Assembly: GCF_016638705.1 (NCBI RefSeq)
Contig: NZ_CP067341.1
Coordinates: forward strand, 1,429,501 to 1,493,500
Direction: 5' to 3'
DNA: 64,000 nt
Source: Lysinibacillus agricola
GTDB lineage: Bacteria > Bacillota > Bacilli > Bacillales_A > Planococcaceae
Shown here: in pieces, positions 8,670-16,875 of the stretch
How the letters are laid out: every line of letters begins with the position of its first letter
Numbering within the stretch: position 1 is the stretch's first letter
Notes under the pieces: model-generated
Told to the model about the DNA's origin: nothing
Seen by the model: the letters and a program-made list of their open reading frames with translations, nothing else
Databases searched by the model: none
Position numbers and translations under genes: made by a program

Positions 8670-10025
8670 ATGAAAAAATACCCTACTTCTTCATACTTTT
8701 TCTTCATAATCCCCTCTCTTATTGGTGTCCTATTATTCATGACACCGGTCTTAACGGAAGAAGGATGGAAAGTTCCAATTGCTATTTTAGCAAATTTATT
8801 AGCAGGTGTTATTGCTCCTGTTATTAGTTATATTACTATTATTATGTTTGCGATTTCGGCAATTGGTTCACTCATTGCCAAATTCATTCCTCGAAATAAT
8901 ACAAAGAAACCTAGTATTTTAGATACATTATTTTATGTAAATTGGTTTTGGACAATTGTACGAGTAATCGGTTTAGTATTTGCATCAATGGTTGTGTTTG
9001 ATTTTGGACCATCAGCAATTAACAATGAAAATACTGGTGGATTATTAATGAACCCAGACGATGGTTTGGTAACATTTTTGTTTACGATTTTCTTATTCGC
9101 AGGTCTACTATTACCGTTTTTAACAAACTTTGGCTTGCTTGAATTTTTCGGAACGATGATGGTGAAAATCATGCGTCCTCTCTTTAGAAGTCCTGGTCGT
9201 TCATCGATTGACGCACTTACATCGTGGGTTGGTGATGGAACAATTGGTGTTCTAATGACGAGTAAGCAATATGAAATGGGGAACTACACGAAAAAAGAGT
9301 CCGCTATTATTGCAACGAGCTTCTCAGTTGTATCCATCACTTTCTGCATCGTAGTACTAGATACAGTGGACTTGTCACGCTATTTCATTCCATATTATTT
9401 AACGGTTGTACTTTGCGGTCTTGTGTTAGCGATAATTATGCCACGAATTTATCCGCTTGCTAATAAGGAAGATACTTATATCGATGGTACTCCATTAGAT
9501 TTATCGCGTGAGGAATTACCAAAAGGCTATAATTCTGTGTCACATGGCTTAAAAAATGCTTTAGCCGTTGCACATGCAAATCGAGATCCACGTCAATTTT
9601 TAAAAGACGGGTCCAGAAATGTTGTGGACTTATGGATTGGCGTAGCACCAATCGTTATGGCATTTGGTACTATTGCTTTGATGCTTGCCGAATTCACTAG
9701 TGTTTTCACAGTTTTAGGGAAGCCATTCGAGCCTATATTAACAGTGCTTGGTTTACCAGAAGCAGCTGAAGCAGCACAAACAATGGTTGTTGGTTTTGCC
9801 GATATGTTCCTTCCGTCCATTTTAGGAGCAGGAATCGAAGCTGAAACTACACGATTTGTGATTGCTGTCGTTTCTGTTACACAACTTATCTATATGTCTG
9901 AAGTCGGTGGACTAATTTTAGGTACAAAAATTCCGCTGAAGTTTTTTGATTTAGTTGTTATTTTCTTATTACGTACAATTATTTCACTACCAATCGCAGC
10001 ATTAGTTGCACATTTAATCTTCTAG
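8670..10025 (+). CDS. YjiH-family membrane protein with nucleoside-recognition (Gate) domain
   Basis: A 451-residue polytopic membrane protein with about ten hydrophobic segments. The segments LTSWVGDGTIGVLMTSKQYEMGNYTKKE and LGAGIEAETTRFVIAVVSVTQLIYMSEVGG are typical of the Gate/YjiH family, which is related to nucleoside-transporter cores and to SpoIIIA/SpmA-type proteins. The transported molecule is unknown. I prefer ATG 8670 (MKKYPTSS), nine bases after GAGG; the ATG at 8655 overlaps that ribosome binding site. It is monocistronic and followed by a strong terminator. Confidence 0.82.
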   Translation: MKKYPTSSYFFFIIPSLIGVLLFMTPVLTEEGWKVPIAILANLLAGVIAPVISYITIIMFAISAIGSLIAKFIPRNNTKKPSILDTLFYVNWFWTIVRVIGLVFASMVVFDFGPSAINNENTGGLLMNPDDGLVTFLFTIFLFAGLLLPFLTNFGLLEFFGTMMVKIMRPLFRSPGRSSIDALTSWVGDGTIGVLMTSKQYEMGNYTKKESAIIATSFSVVSITFCIVVLDTVDLSRYFIPYYLTVVLCGLVLAIIMPRIYPLANKEDTYIDGTPLDLSREELPKGYNSVSHGLKNALAVAHANRDPRQFLKDGSRNVVDLWIGVAPIVMAFGTIALMLAEFTSVFTVLGKPFEPILTVLGLPEAAEAAQTMVVGFADMFLPSILGAGIEAETTRFVIAVVSVTQLIYMSEVGGLILGTKIPLKFFDLVVIFLLRTIISLPIAALVAHLIF

Positions 10026-10034
10026 ACTAATAAG

Positions 10035-10073
10035 GCAATTGTTCGTATTTACTAATACGGACAATTGCTTTTT
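10035..10073 (+). terminator. Terminator of the YjiH-family gene
   Basis: A 15-bp stem (10035-10049 with 10054-10068, one G-U pair) is followed by TTTTTC. Confidence 0.92.
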
Positions 10074-10104
10074 CTTGTCAGGGAAGATTAACTGTGGGAG
10101 ATGG

Positions 10105-10290
10105 GGAAAAACCCGCGCTTCAGGGGAAATACCCGCGCTTCAGAGGAGAATACCCGCGGAAGAAAGGGAAATACCCGCGCTTCAGAGGAGAATACCCGCG
10201 GAAGAAAGGGAAATACCCGCGCTTCAGGGGAGAATACCCGCGGAAGAAAGGGAAAATACCCGCGCGTCAGAGGAGAATAACTCGCGAAAG
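10105..10290. repeat. GC-rich tandem array, 42-bp unit made of two 21-bp halves
   Basis: The motif ATACCCGCGC starts at 10129, 10171, 10213 and 10256. Each unit alternates two half-units, AATACCCGCGCTTCAG... and AATACCCGCGGAAGAAAG..., each about 21 bp, with one partial unit before 10129. Because 42 is a multiple of three, spurious reading frames stay open on both strands, but there is no start signal and the array follows a terminator. I regard it as non-coding. Confidence 0.9.
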
Positions 10291-10436
10291 AAGGGTGAAT
10301 ACGTGTTGTTCCCTCCAAGGCCTTAAAATATTTATGATATAAAAAAACAATAAATAACAGTGAACATCATGTAACTTGCCACATAAATTCATTGAATTGG
10401 GAAAAACTACACTTAAAGTGATACTGAGGTGATAAA

Positions 10437-10994
10437 ATGGACAGAATTTTTTCTCTCTGCTTAAGTTCCTGTTATTTATTGTTTTCTCAACCAAGTGATG
10501 CCTATATAAATGATTCGCTTACTCCTTATGAAGAAATTTATCCTGAAATAGGCTATAAAACGGTTGAAGCGGCTGCCTCCGATTTTGAACGGCACTTTCA
10601 TCATGAACTAAAGCTACCACTTCGAGTACCTCCTATTAGTTTTACCCATCATTTTGGTCGGTTTAATGATCTTGATGGTGATATGAATGATTTTTTTGAA
10701 GTTACATTTATTAATAATCAACTTCCTGAGCATCATTATAAAATAACTGTTCGACCTATTCAGTTTAAGTTATCATCTAAAAAGGAATATATAGTAAAGA
10801 CATTCGGCTTGAAAAACGGAACAACAGCAACCTATATGGAAATCTCAGGTTTCAATGTTCTTGCCTTTGAAAGAGGAGATTGGCAATATATGCTGTGGAT
10901 TGATAACAGGGTTTCAAATAAGGTGACGCCTGAAGTGTTAGTCGATATCGCCAATTCCATTGACTATACAATGCAAGAGGATGATCGTGGTTAA
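10437..10994 (+). CDS. Secreted protein of unknown function
   Basis: A 185-residue protein with a short hydrophobic N-terminus (about residues 4-17, then PSDAYIND) that could be a signal peptide. The rest is a mixed alpha/beta domain ending WQYMLWIDNRVSNKVTPEVLVDIANSID. This end resembles the C-terminus of small extracytoplasmic Bacillales proteins of the DUF4367 kind, and the protein at 32450 has a related ending (YDLLEIANSM). ATG 10437 follows GAGGTGATAAA. I cannot assign a function. Confidence 0.7.
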   Translation: MDRIFSLCLSSCYLLFSQPSDAYINDSLTPYEEIYPEIGYKTVEAAASDFERHFHHELKLPLRVPPISFTHHFGRFNDLDGDMNDFFEVTFINNQLPEHHYKITVRPIQFKLSSKKEYIVKTFGLKNGTTATYMEISGFNVLAFERGDWQYMLWIDNRVSNKVTPEVLVDIANSIDYTMQEDDRG

Positions 10995-11018
10995 TTTTTC
11001 AACTTTCTCAATAAAAAA

Positions 11019-11048
11019 ATGCCAAGACCTTTAATTTGGACTTGGCAT
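11019..11048. terminator. Bidirectional terminator between convergent genes
   Basis: ATGCCAAG (11019-11026) pairs with CTTGGCAT (11041-11048), with a further CC/GG pair inside. On the minus strand it runs into seven T residues, ending the ABC operon; on the plus strand it is followed by CATTTT. Confidence 0.85.
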
Positions 11049-11096
11049 CATTTTCTGATTAACGTAAAAGCGTACTGTCGAACCCCTCAAGTTGAA

Positions 11097-11777
11097 TTAT
11101 GCGGGATTTACAGAAGCATTTCGGATCGCCATCGTTAGGATAGAGTAGAGTAAAATACTAAAAACTAATAAACTACTTACTAGGGTAAAGGTAGACGTAT
11201 TTGATAGTAGGTCAAACAAAGAAGAATACCACTTGAAAATGATTGTAACAATTGAAATTAAGGCGAGTAACCCTATAAAGCTGTAACCGCCAATAGTTCC
11301 TAAGCGATAAAAGACAACATTCAGCAAAAGGCCGGCTGTTAGGAAGAAGAGCAGTAAAACAGTATCAAATGCCATCGTTTGTAAAAATGATGGGGAATTA
11401 TTAAAAAGTAAAATAGGATGAATAATGAATATGTTAGAAACGAAAGTAATTATTTTTTGTGTACAACCAATTATGAAGGCACCTACTAAGCTCCAACAGA
11501 TGAAAAAGAGCCCCACATTGAACATAAATTGCAAGCGGCATAAACCAAGCCTTAAAAAATAGGACAAGGTTTTATTTAGTAACTTTGCTGCCATGACACT
11601 GGAAAAGATATAAACAGGTATAGAAATCATGATGGAAAAAGAATAAATATGCAGTTCAAAAAAAGTATCTATGAAAAGCGAAAATAGGACGATTGAAAAT
11701 AAAATGCACCAAAAAGTTATAATTTGTTTTTTATAGCTTTGAAATAATACATACAAACTACCCTTTACTGTATTCAT
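11097..11777 (-). CDS. ABC transporter membrane subunit
   Basis: A 226-residue protein with about six hydrophobic segments and a Lys-rich cytoplasmic N-terminus. No permease motif is recognisable. Its start overlaps the last four bases of the ATPase gene (ATGA), so the two are translationally coupled and the protein is very likely the membrane partner of that ATPase. The set GntR regulator, ATPase, permease resembles the ytr/GntR-ABC exporters of Firmicutes that respond to cell-wall-active antibiotics. The substrate is unknown. Confidence 0.75.
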   Translation of the reverse strand: MNTVKGSLYVLFQSYKKQIITFWCILFSIVLFSLFIDTFFELHIYSFSIMISIPVYIFSSVMAAKLLNKTLSYFLRLGLCRLQFMFNVGLFFICWSLVGAFIIGCTQKIITFVSNIFIIHPILLFNNSPSFLQTMAFDTVLLLFFLTAGLLLNVVFYRLGTIGGYSFIGLLALISIVTIIFKWYSSLFDLLSNTSTFTLVSSLLVFSILLYSILTMAIRNASVNPA

Positions 11778-12640
11778 TTAATAGTCCTCGCTTTCTGCTG
11801 TTTACTTAAATACACCAACATATCTTGTAATGAAACACGTTCAAGCATAATATTCTGTCCTTCAATGGATTGACCATCAGTGAATACAATTGCAGTTAGC
11901 TCCTGCATAAACGTATGCTTATAAATACTCTTTAGACCACTAATTGCCTGCTCAACATCAGAAGGACTACCTTTTACTGCAACAATATGCTCATGCCATT
12001 CCTCCGCTGTTTTCTGAAACAGTAATTGTCCTTCGTGTAAAATAAGTATTTCCTCAAATAGCTCACTTGCTTCATCAATTAAATGTGTAGACAAAATAAA
12101 AAGTCTTGGATTGTCGGTTTGTTGTTCAATCAATAAATCATAAAATGTATTACGAGCAGCTACATCAAGTCCGATATAAGGCTCATCAAAGATCGTAATC
12201 CCTGCATTACTCGCAAAGCCTGTGATGATTCCTAACGCAGACACCATTCCTTTTGATAAACTGCGCACCTTTTCCTTTGGATTTAGAGCAAAAACTTCTA
12301 GTAGCTCCATTGCGAGATTCGCATCCCATTTCGGATAAAAGAAGCTATTCGCCTTTAACGTTTGTGCTATTGTCATCTCCTCTTGAAAGTTTCGACTCTC
12401 TGCCACAAAACAAATATCACGTAAAATTGCAGGTGCATTGAAAACATTTTCGCCATTTACGGAGATGCTCCCATTAGACGTAGCGATAAGTCCTGATAAT
12501 AAATTTAAGAATGTTGTTTTGCCAGCGCCATTATGACCCAAAAATCCAATGATTTTAGGACCTTCGATTGAAAAATTGATATTTTTTAAAGCTTCCCTAT
12601 GTTTATATGATTTACTAACATTTTTCGCTTCGATTATCAT
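11774..12640 (-). CDS. ABC transporter ATP-binding protein
   Basis: A 288-residue nucleotide-binding subunit. Walker A is GHNGAGKTT (about residues 34-42), the signature region is RSLSKGMVSALG, Walker B is GITIFDEP and the switch His is in LSTHLIDE. The signature reads LSKGM where most ABC proteins have LSGGQ, which is common in this YtrB-like subgroup. About 80 extra residues follow the ATPase core. It starts four bases after the GntR gene and overlaps the permease gene, so all three form one operon. Confidence 0.9.
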   Translation of the reverse strand: MIIEAKNVSKSYKHREALKNINFSIEGPKIIGFLGHNGAGKTTFLNLLSGLIATSNGSISVNGENVFNAPAILRDICFVAESRNFQEEMTIAQTLKANSFFYPKWDANLAMELLEVFALNPKEKVRSLSKGMVSALGIITGFASNAGITIFDEPYIGLDVAARNTFYDLLIEQQTDNPRLFILSTHLIDEASELFEEILILHEGQLLFQKTAEEWHEHIVAVKGSPSDVEQAISGLKSIYKHTFMQELTAIVFTDGQSIEGQNIMLERVSLQDMLVYLSKQQKARTIK

Positions 12641-12643
12641 ACG

Positions 12644-13003
12644 TTAACCCCTTTGTAACATATTTTGTAATTCTTCATCTGAAATACCTAATCTTATTGC
12701 CTCTTTCTTTAATGGCTCTATATGTTGCTGAAAGAAATTTTCCTTACGCTCTGCAATTAATATCTCGCGAGCATTAATACTAACAAACATGCCGACACCG
12801 CGTTTTTTATAAATTACACCTTTATCCACTAATTCGTTCACGCCCTTTCCAGCTGTTGCAGGATTAATTTGATATTCCTTTGCAAATTCATTTGTGGATG
12901 GAATGCGATCTTCGGGTTGCAGATGTCCATCTAAAATTCCATCCTCTATTCGTTCGCGTATTTGCTGGAAAATGGGCTTTTCATTGTTTAAAGAATGAAT
13001 CAC
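12644..13003 (-). CDS. GntR-family (YtrA subfamily) repressor
   Basis: A 119-residue regulator. It has the GntR winged helix (residues 10-75: PIFQQIRERIEDGILDG, IPSTNEFAKEYQINPATA, KGVIYKKRGVGMFV) and only a short C-terminal tail, as in the YtrA subfamily that controls ABC exporters. ATG 13003 follows AGGAGGTGG. It is the first gene of the ABC operon. The promoter in front of it is covered by a 36-bp palindrome, so autorepression is the likely mode. Confidence 0.9.
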   Translation of the reverse strand: MIHSLNNEKPIFQQIRERIEDGILDGHLQPEDRIPSTNEFAKEYQINPATAGKGVNELVDKGVIYKKRGVGMFVSINAREILIAERKENFFQQHIEPLKKEAIRLGISDEELQNMLQRG

Positions 13004-13018
13004 AATCCACCTCCTTGG

Positions 13019-13074
13019 TTATATGGTTAATTACTTATGTAACTAACCATATAACGTAAGGATATTTTTGTCAA
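13019..13074 (-). promoter_or_regulatory. Promoter and palindromic operator of the GntR-ABC operon
   Basis: On the minus strand, TTGACA (13069-13074) and TATGGT (13046-13051) are 17 bases apart. The -10 lies inside an inverted repeat with 16-bp arms, one mismatch and a 4-base centre: TTATATGGTTAATTAC at 13019-13034 and its partner at 13039-13054. A repressor bound here would block RNA polymerase directly; the adjacent GntR protein is the obvious candidate. Confidence 0.85.
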
Positions 13075-13116
13075 TACATTTGATAAGAAAAATTGTAGTT
13101 GTACAGAACAAATAAA

Positions 13117-13165
13117 GTTGGAACCGGAATAATAAATGGAACCGTACAAAAAAAGTTGGAATCTG
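13117..13165. repeat. Short degenerate repeat TTGGAAYC
   Basis: TGGAACC/TGGAATC motifs at 13119, 13137 and 13157 are spaced 18-20 bases apart in otherwise AT-rich sequence. This is a weak match to the 20-21 bp arrays found elsewhere in the window. Confidence 0.35.
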
Positions 13166-13212
13166 TGAATAAGTATTATGCCACCTTATTTTCAGAATAA
13201 ATCTAAAACTTG

Positions 13213-13453
13213 ATGAACTATTATGGAAAAGAAGATGGACAGTACTACCACGGATACTGTGAAAGATTCCTAGTCTTATTGGTTTTGAAGAAACAAGTAG
13301 ATAGCGGAAATTGAATTATCAAATATAGATAATTATATTTTCTATGTGAATCCTTATCGTGAGGAAGATAGAAGTAAGGGTACGGAAGATATTGAAAATC
13401 AACAATATGGAAGGGCTCGCCATCATGAACTTTCAAAAGGTGTAGCCTTTTAA
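13213..13453 (+). pseudogene. Frameshifted fragment of an unrecognised gene
   Basis: Two frames look protein-like but do not join. From 13213, MNYYGKEDGQYYHGYCERF continues to a TGA at 13312. In the +1 frame, 13301-13453 reads AEIELSNIDNYIFYVNPYRE and ends QYGRARHHELSKGVAF, without a start codon of its own. The composition is that of a soluble protein, so this is best explained as a decayed gene with a frameshift near 13300. I do not recognise the family. A repeat array and terminator follow it. Confidence 0.5.
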
Positions 13454-13455
13454 TT

Positions 13456-13510
13456 AAGATTGATAATTTATAACAAAGCTCGATAATTTTAAATAAAGAT
13501 TGATTAAAAT
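13456..13510. repeat. 20-bp degenerate tandem repeat
   Basis: AAGATTGATAATTTATAAC, AAAGCTCGATAATTTTAAAT and AAAGATTGATTAAAATC follow one another with TGATA/CGATA/TGATT at 13461, 13481 and 13501, a period of 20 bp. It lies between the decayed gene and its terminator. Confidence 0.55.
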
Positions 13511-13552
13511 CATCTCCCATCTATAGGTTTAATTAGTTGAGAGATGGTTTTT
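13507..13552 (+). terminator. Terminator after decayed gene
   Basis: AAATCATCTC (13507-13516) pairs with GAGATGGTTT (13541-13550), followed by TTG; the loop holds a second CCATCT that could pair alternatively. Confidence 0.65.
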
Positions 13553-13639
13553 GTGTTGGATATTTATGTTAATACTATCACTATAAAGTTTGTGAAGAAA
13601 TGTACTTAAACTCCCATGAAAGAACGTAATAATCTTTCA

Positions 13640-13755
13640 TTTTCTGTGGTGTAGCGCTGGTTTTTGCGCTACATGGATGGCTAACGGGGCAGTTTGCTTC
13701 AATAAGGACGATACGACCTAAAGGCAGACTTTCTATATGTCTGCCAATTTTTTAT
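13640..13755 (+). ncRNA. Structured leader or small RNA candidate upstream of the sigma factor gene
   Basis: Two hairpins flank a 50-base conserved-looking linker: GTAGCGC/GCGCTAC (13651-13657 with 13666-13672) and GGCAGAC/GTCTGCC (13723-13729 with 13739-13745). The second is followed by AATTTTTT and so looks like an intrinsic terminator. It lies about 60 bases before the sigma factor gene and 90 after the previous terminator. It could be an attenuated leader, an independent small RNA or a transposon remnant; I do not recognise the sequence. Confidence 0.4.
13723..13752 (+). terminator. Intrinsic terminator ending the candidate leader RNA
   Basis: A perfect 7-bp stem GGCAGAC/GTCTGCC with a 9-base loop is followed by AATTTTTT. 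Confidence 0.75.
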
Positions 13756-13811
13756 AATTTTTGTAACGAAACTCACTTTACTTAGTCTTAATTATGAAAG
13801 GAGGTAGAAAT

Positions 13812-14291
13812 GTGACTGAGTTTGAGAGTATATACAATCAATATTTCCGAGATGTTCACTCGTTTGTATTATCATTAAGTCGCAATGAAAAGATAGCAGA
13901 AGAAATAACACAAGAAACTTTTTTTAAGGCTTTAAAAAGCATTGATAAATTCAAAGGCAATTGCAAAATCAATGTATGGCTTTGTCAAATAGCAAAAAAT
14001 ACATACTTTACCTATCTCGATAAACAAAAGCGATATGCTACAGACGATATACCAGAAGAAATAAGCGAGAATAGCATTGAATCAATGATAGTGAATAAAG
14101 AAGAAACCTTCCGTTTACATAAGGTCTTACATCGCTTAGAAGAGCCTTATAAAGAAGTTTTTACATTAAGAGTGTTTGGAGAACTGTCCTTTAAACAAAT
14201 AAGTCAACTTTTTGAAAAAACGGAGAGTTGGGCAAGAGTAACATTTCACCGAGCTAAAGGTAAAATTCAAGATTTACTGAGGGAGGAATAG
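13812..14291 (+). CDS. ECF-type RNA polymerase sigma factor
   Basis: A 159-residue sigma-70 family protein. Region 2 (FESIYNQYFRDVHSFVL ... AEEITQETFFKALKSIDKFKG) and region 4 (LHRLEEPYKEVFTLRVFGELSFKQISQLFEKTESWARVTFHRAKGK) are both present, without regions 1 and 3, as in ECF factors. I choose GTG 13812, six bases after AAAGGAGGT; the in-frame ATG at 13794 overlaps that site. The anti-sigma gene follows two bases after the stop, so the pair is an operon. The inducing signal and regulon are unknown. Confidence 0.9.
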   Translation: MTEFESIYNQYFRDVHSFVLSLSRNEKIAEEITQETFFKALKSIDKFKGNCKINVWLCQIAKNTYFTYLDKQKRYATDDIPEEISENSIESMIVNKEETFRLHKVLHRLEEPYKEVFTLRVFGELSFKQISQLFEKTESWARVTFHRAKGKIQDLLREE

Positions 14292-14293
14292 AT

Positions 14294-14986
14294 ATGAGTA
14301 ATAAAGTGTCATGTGAAATCATTAAAGATATGCTTCCGTTGTATTATGACGATGTATGCAGTGATGAGAGCAAAAGGATGGTAGAAGAACACCTTGTTGG
14401 GTGTCATAATTGTAAAAACGAATTAGATAGATTAAATGCTGATTTTAAATTACCGAAAGAAGAAATCGAAACAATTAGAAATGATAGTAATGTTATAAAA
14501 AATATTTCTTCTTTTTGGAATCAGTCAAGAATTAAATCCTTTATGAAAGGGATAATTATTAGTGCATTATTGTTTTCGCTTATCATTTTGGGGTATTTTG
14601 GCTTGTTTAATTGGCAAATCATAAGCGTTTCAACTGATGAGGTAGAGATAAAGAATGTAAGCCAATTGGCAGACAGCAAAATTTTCTATTTTGCTGAGAC
14701 AAATGATGGTTATAGTTTGGATAGGTTAAATTACGATATGGATAAGGAAGGTAACTTTTATATTACTCCTTTACGACCAATAATTAAGCAAGAAGCACAA
14801 CCACATAACGGTTTGGAAAAAAGATATCATTTTATTGACATTAAGTACCAGGAAGAAGCTCGTGGTAAGGAGATAAAAAAGATTTATTATGGAACTCCAA
14901 AAGATAAAATTTTGATTTGGGAAAAGGGAATGGATTTACCAAAAGTAAGTGAAGAAATAGAAAATATGTATTATAATGGTAAATAA
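14294..14986 (+). CDS. Membrane-anchored anti-sigma factor (zinc-finger ZAS domain)
   Basis: A 230-residue protein. The cytoplasmic N-terminus carries a ZAS/zf-HC2 zinc motif (CEIIKDMLPLYYDD, then HLVGCHNCKNEL with the HxxxCxxC ligands). One membrane helix follows at about residues 83-105, then an extracytoplasmic domain of about 120 residues. Such proteins sequester their partner ECF sigma factor until an envelope signal releases it. Position directly after the sigma gene supports this pairing. The external domain has no motif I recognise. Confidence 0.88.
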   Translation: MSNKVSCEIIKDMLPLYYDDVCSDESKRMVEEHLVGCHNCKNELDRLNADFKLPKEEIETIRNDSNVIKNISSFWNQSRIKSFMKGIIISALLFSLIILGYFGLFNWQIISVSTDEVEIKNVSQLADSKIFYFAETNDGYSLDRLNYDMDKEGNFYITPLRPIIKQEAQPHNGLEKRYHFIDIKYQEEARGKEIKKIYYGTPKDKILIWEKGMDLPKVSEEIENMYYNGK

Positions 14987-15034
14987 TGTTAATATAAAAT
15001 GTAAATAATTTTATTTAGGAGTGCAACTATGAAA

Positions 15035-15939
15035 TTATATAGGATTTTTAGGCATTGTATTTATTAAGGTTGTAGGTATTTGTGCTGTATATGGAACTAA
15101 ATATTCTTGGATAAGCCAATGAATCAAGAATATACCAAATGAATATTGACTTACTAAATTAATGATTTTTAGTTTCGGCGTAATTTGTCCACATGCTAAA
15201 ATGCACAAAGTTATCGAAATGATAAGCAAAATCATATCTAATCGTCTTGATATGATTTCAGTAGCTCCCAAATTATAGTTTATAGCCAATATGCATGTTG
15301 AAAGAATAACGAAAACTAGCGTTGCGAATTTGTATTTAACAATATTTAAGGCAACCCATTTATAATGTGTACCGATTAAATAAGCAATTGTAAAATAAGG
15401 AAGCCAACCAATAAATAGTAAACGAACAAGATTATCATTTTCTATAAAGAAATCAACATTCAGCTTTACAAGAATCATATATAAAATAGCGAGTGTAAGT
15501 AAAATAGGAGTTAGCCAGACGCTTGATAGCTGACATTTTTTAATAATAAAGAACAGAATGTATAACTGAAAGATTGTCATGACAAACCATCCTGAAAAAT
15601 CTCCTAAAACAATATGACGATAAAGCGCATTCCAAAAACTTTCATCATAATGAAGCGCTGCGTTTACTGCGTATAAAATACTAGCCGCCACAAATGGAAT
15701 ATAAACGAATTGAAACCGCCGGCGTAAAAATTTTGGGAGCAGCTCAGCTTGATAGCGTTTAGCTAAAATAATGATAGACAATAGAATGAAGGCTGGCGTC
15801 GCAAAACATAATACTAATCTAAAAATTGATAGTACGGATTGTCGATGTAGCCGTTAATAATTTCCATATTGGTTGTAACGTGTAATAACACGATAGATAT
15901 GCAGGCAATTGCCCTCAAAACATTCCACTCATACACCAT
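15035..15939 (-). pseudogene. Membrane acyltransferase (acyltransferase_3 family), frameshifted
   Basis: The main frame (15035-15781) gives 248 residues with about eight membrane helices typical of O-acetyltransferase integral domains. The missing N-terminus lies upstream in another frame: from ATG 15939 it reads MVYEWNVLRAIACISIVLLH, containing the family's Arg and His, until a stop near 15810. The two frames meet around 15810-15840, where RLVLCFATPAFILLS continues in the main frame, so a single indel would restore one protein. The C-terminus (NTMPKNPI) may also be short by one helix. An assembly error cannot be excluded. Confidence 0.75.
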
Positions 15940-16530
15940 TTCAATCACCCACATTTACGTAAATTTGAAGGCATCAACTAGCAAGTTGTACCTAACTATT
16001 TATATGAGTAAAGTATTCGCAGTAAAACACATTGATATAGAGGGTTGAAAATTTTTAATAATTTAGAGAAGGTGCATATGTTTCCTATGGTATTCTTCTG
16101 TTGGAAGTATGACAATCTTTGATGGTATAAATGTCAGCATCGAGATGTACATTTTTGCTTGTCTAAGCAGGTACACTTTCGCTCAAAATAGCTTCTCTAT
16201 TCATGTGAATGATTAATTACAATTCGACATGGAGACTTCTACTGCATGAATCGGCAGGCAAAACCCAGCTACTACAAGAGCTGACTAGCCAAACAAGGCT
16301 ATCATGCTCGCCACTCCAAGTGAAGCTGTCATATACATTGGTGAGCAAAATGTCCATGGTTATATGAGCATTTTGTACATACTTATAAGCGCATTTATAG
16401 ATGGAACTCCCACAACAAAAAAATATTTAAAAGAATCCTTCCAATTCCATGTTTATAGCTCCATTTTTGCATATGTGCCATGTTACCGCGGAGCATATAC
16501 TGTGGATGAGAAGGGGGGAGGTGAGCGTTT
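15940..16530. other. 590-bp stretch without a supported gene
   Basis: No promoter pair or RNA could be recognised. A 76-codon frame at 16304-16534 overlaps the holin start by four bases but has no ribosome binding site, so it is not called. Remnants of phage genes upstream of the holin are possible, but I cannot show them. Confidence 0.4.
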
Positions 16531-16782
16531 ATGAGAATTAACTGGAAGATCCGTCTTCAGCATAAACCGTTTTTACTGGCGATATTTTCATTGATTTTAT
16601 TACTCGCACAGCAAGTAGCAGCTATTTTTGGCTATGATTTAACGAGTGCAATGAGTGAGCAGCTAACGTCCGTCTTAAATACCGTATTATCAATTCTCGT
16701 TTTAATGGGGATTGTCGTAGATCCAACTACACGGGGAACCAGTGATAGTCAACGTGCCTTAATGTATCGAAGACCTAGATAA
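16531..16782 (+). CDS. Phage holin (phi-LC3 / phage_holin_1 type)
   Basis: An 83-residue small membrane protein that begins MRINWKIRLQHKPFLLAIFS and ends with the family signature GIVVDPTTRGTSDSQRALMYRRP. There are two hydrophobic helices (about residues 13-32 and 46-64). Holins of this type form pores that release an endolysin. ATG 16531 follows GGGGGGAGGTGA. There is no endolysin or other phage gene next to it, so it is either a prophage remnant or a domesticated holin, for example one used for wall-hydrolase or spore release. Confidence 0.85.
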   Translation: MRINWKIRLQHKPFLLAIFSLILLLAQQVAAIFGYDLTSAMSEQLTSVLNTVLSILVLMGIVVDPTTRGTSDSQRALMYRRPR

Positions 16783-16813
16783 AAGGGAAGTAAAAATAAA
16801 TTTAAAGTGTAAT

Positions 16814-16841
16814 TTTACAATATGGATAAATGTGTTATAAT
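16814..16841 (+). promoter_or_regulatory. Sigma-A promoter of the DUF2339 gene
   Basis: TTTACA (16814-16819), a 16-base spacer and TATAAT (16836-16841) lie 34 bases before the start codon. Confidence 0.65.
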
Positions 16842-16875
16842 GTTAAAAAATTGATGAAGTGGGGAGGATGATTGA

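Noticed and set aside
10105..10290. CRISPR array
   Set aside because: Units are contiguous and near-identical with no unique spacers, and no cas genes are in the window.
10039..10342. Frames on both strands across the ATACCCGCG array, giving repetitive peptides
   Set aside because: The 42-bp unit is a multiple of three, so frames stay open by periodicity. There is no start signal and the array follows a terminator.
16304..16534. 76-codon frame overlapping the holin start by four bases
   Set aside because: No ribosome binding site, no recognisable family and atypical composition; the overlap alone is weak evidence.
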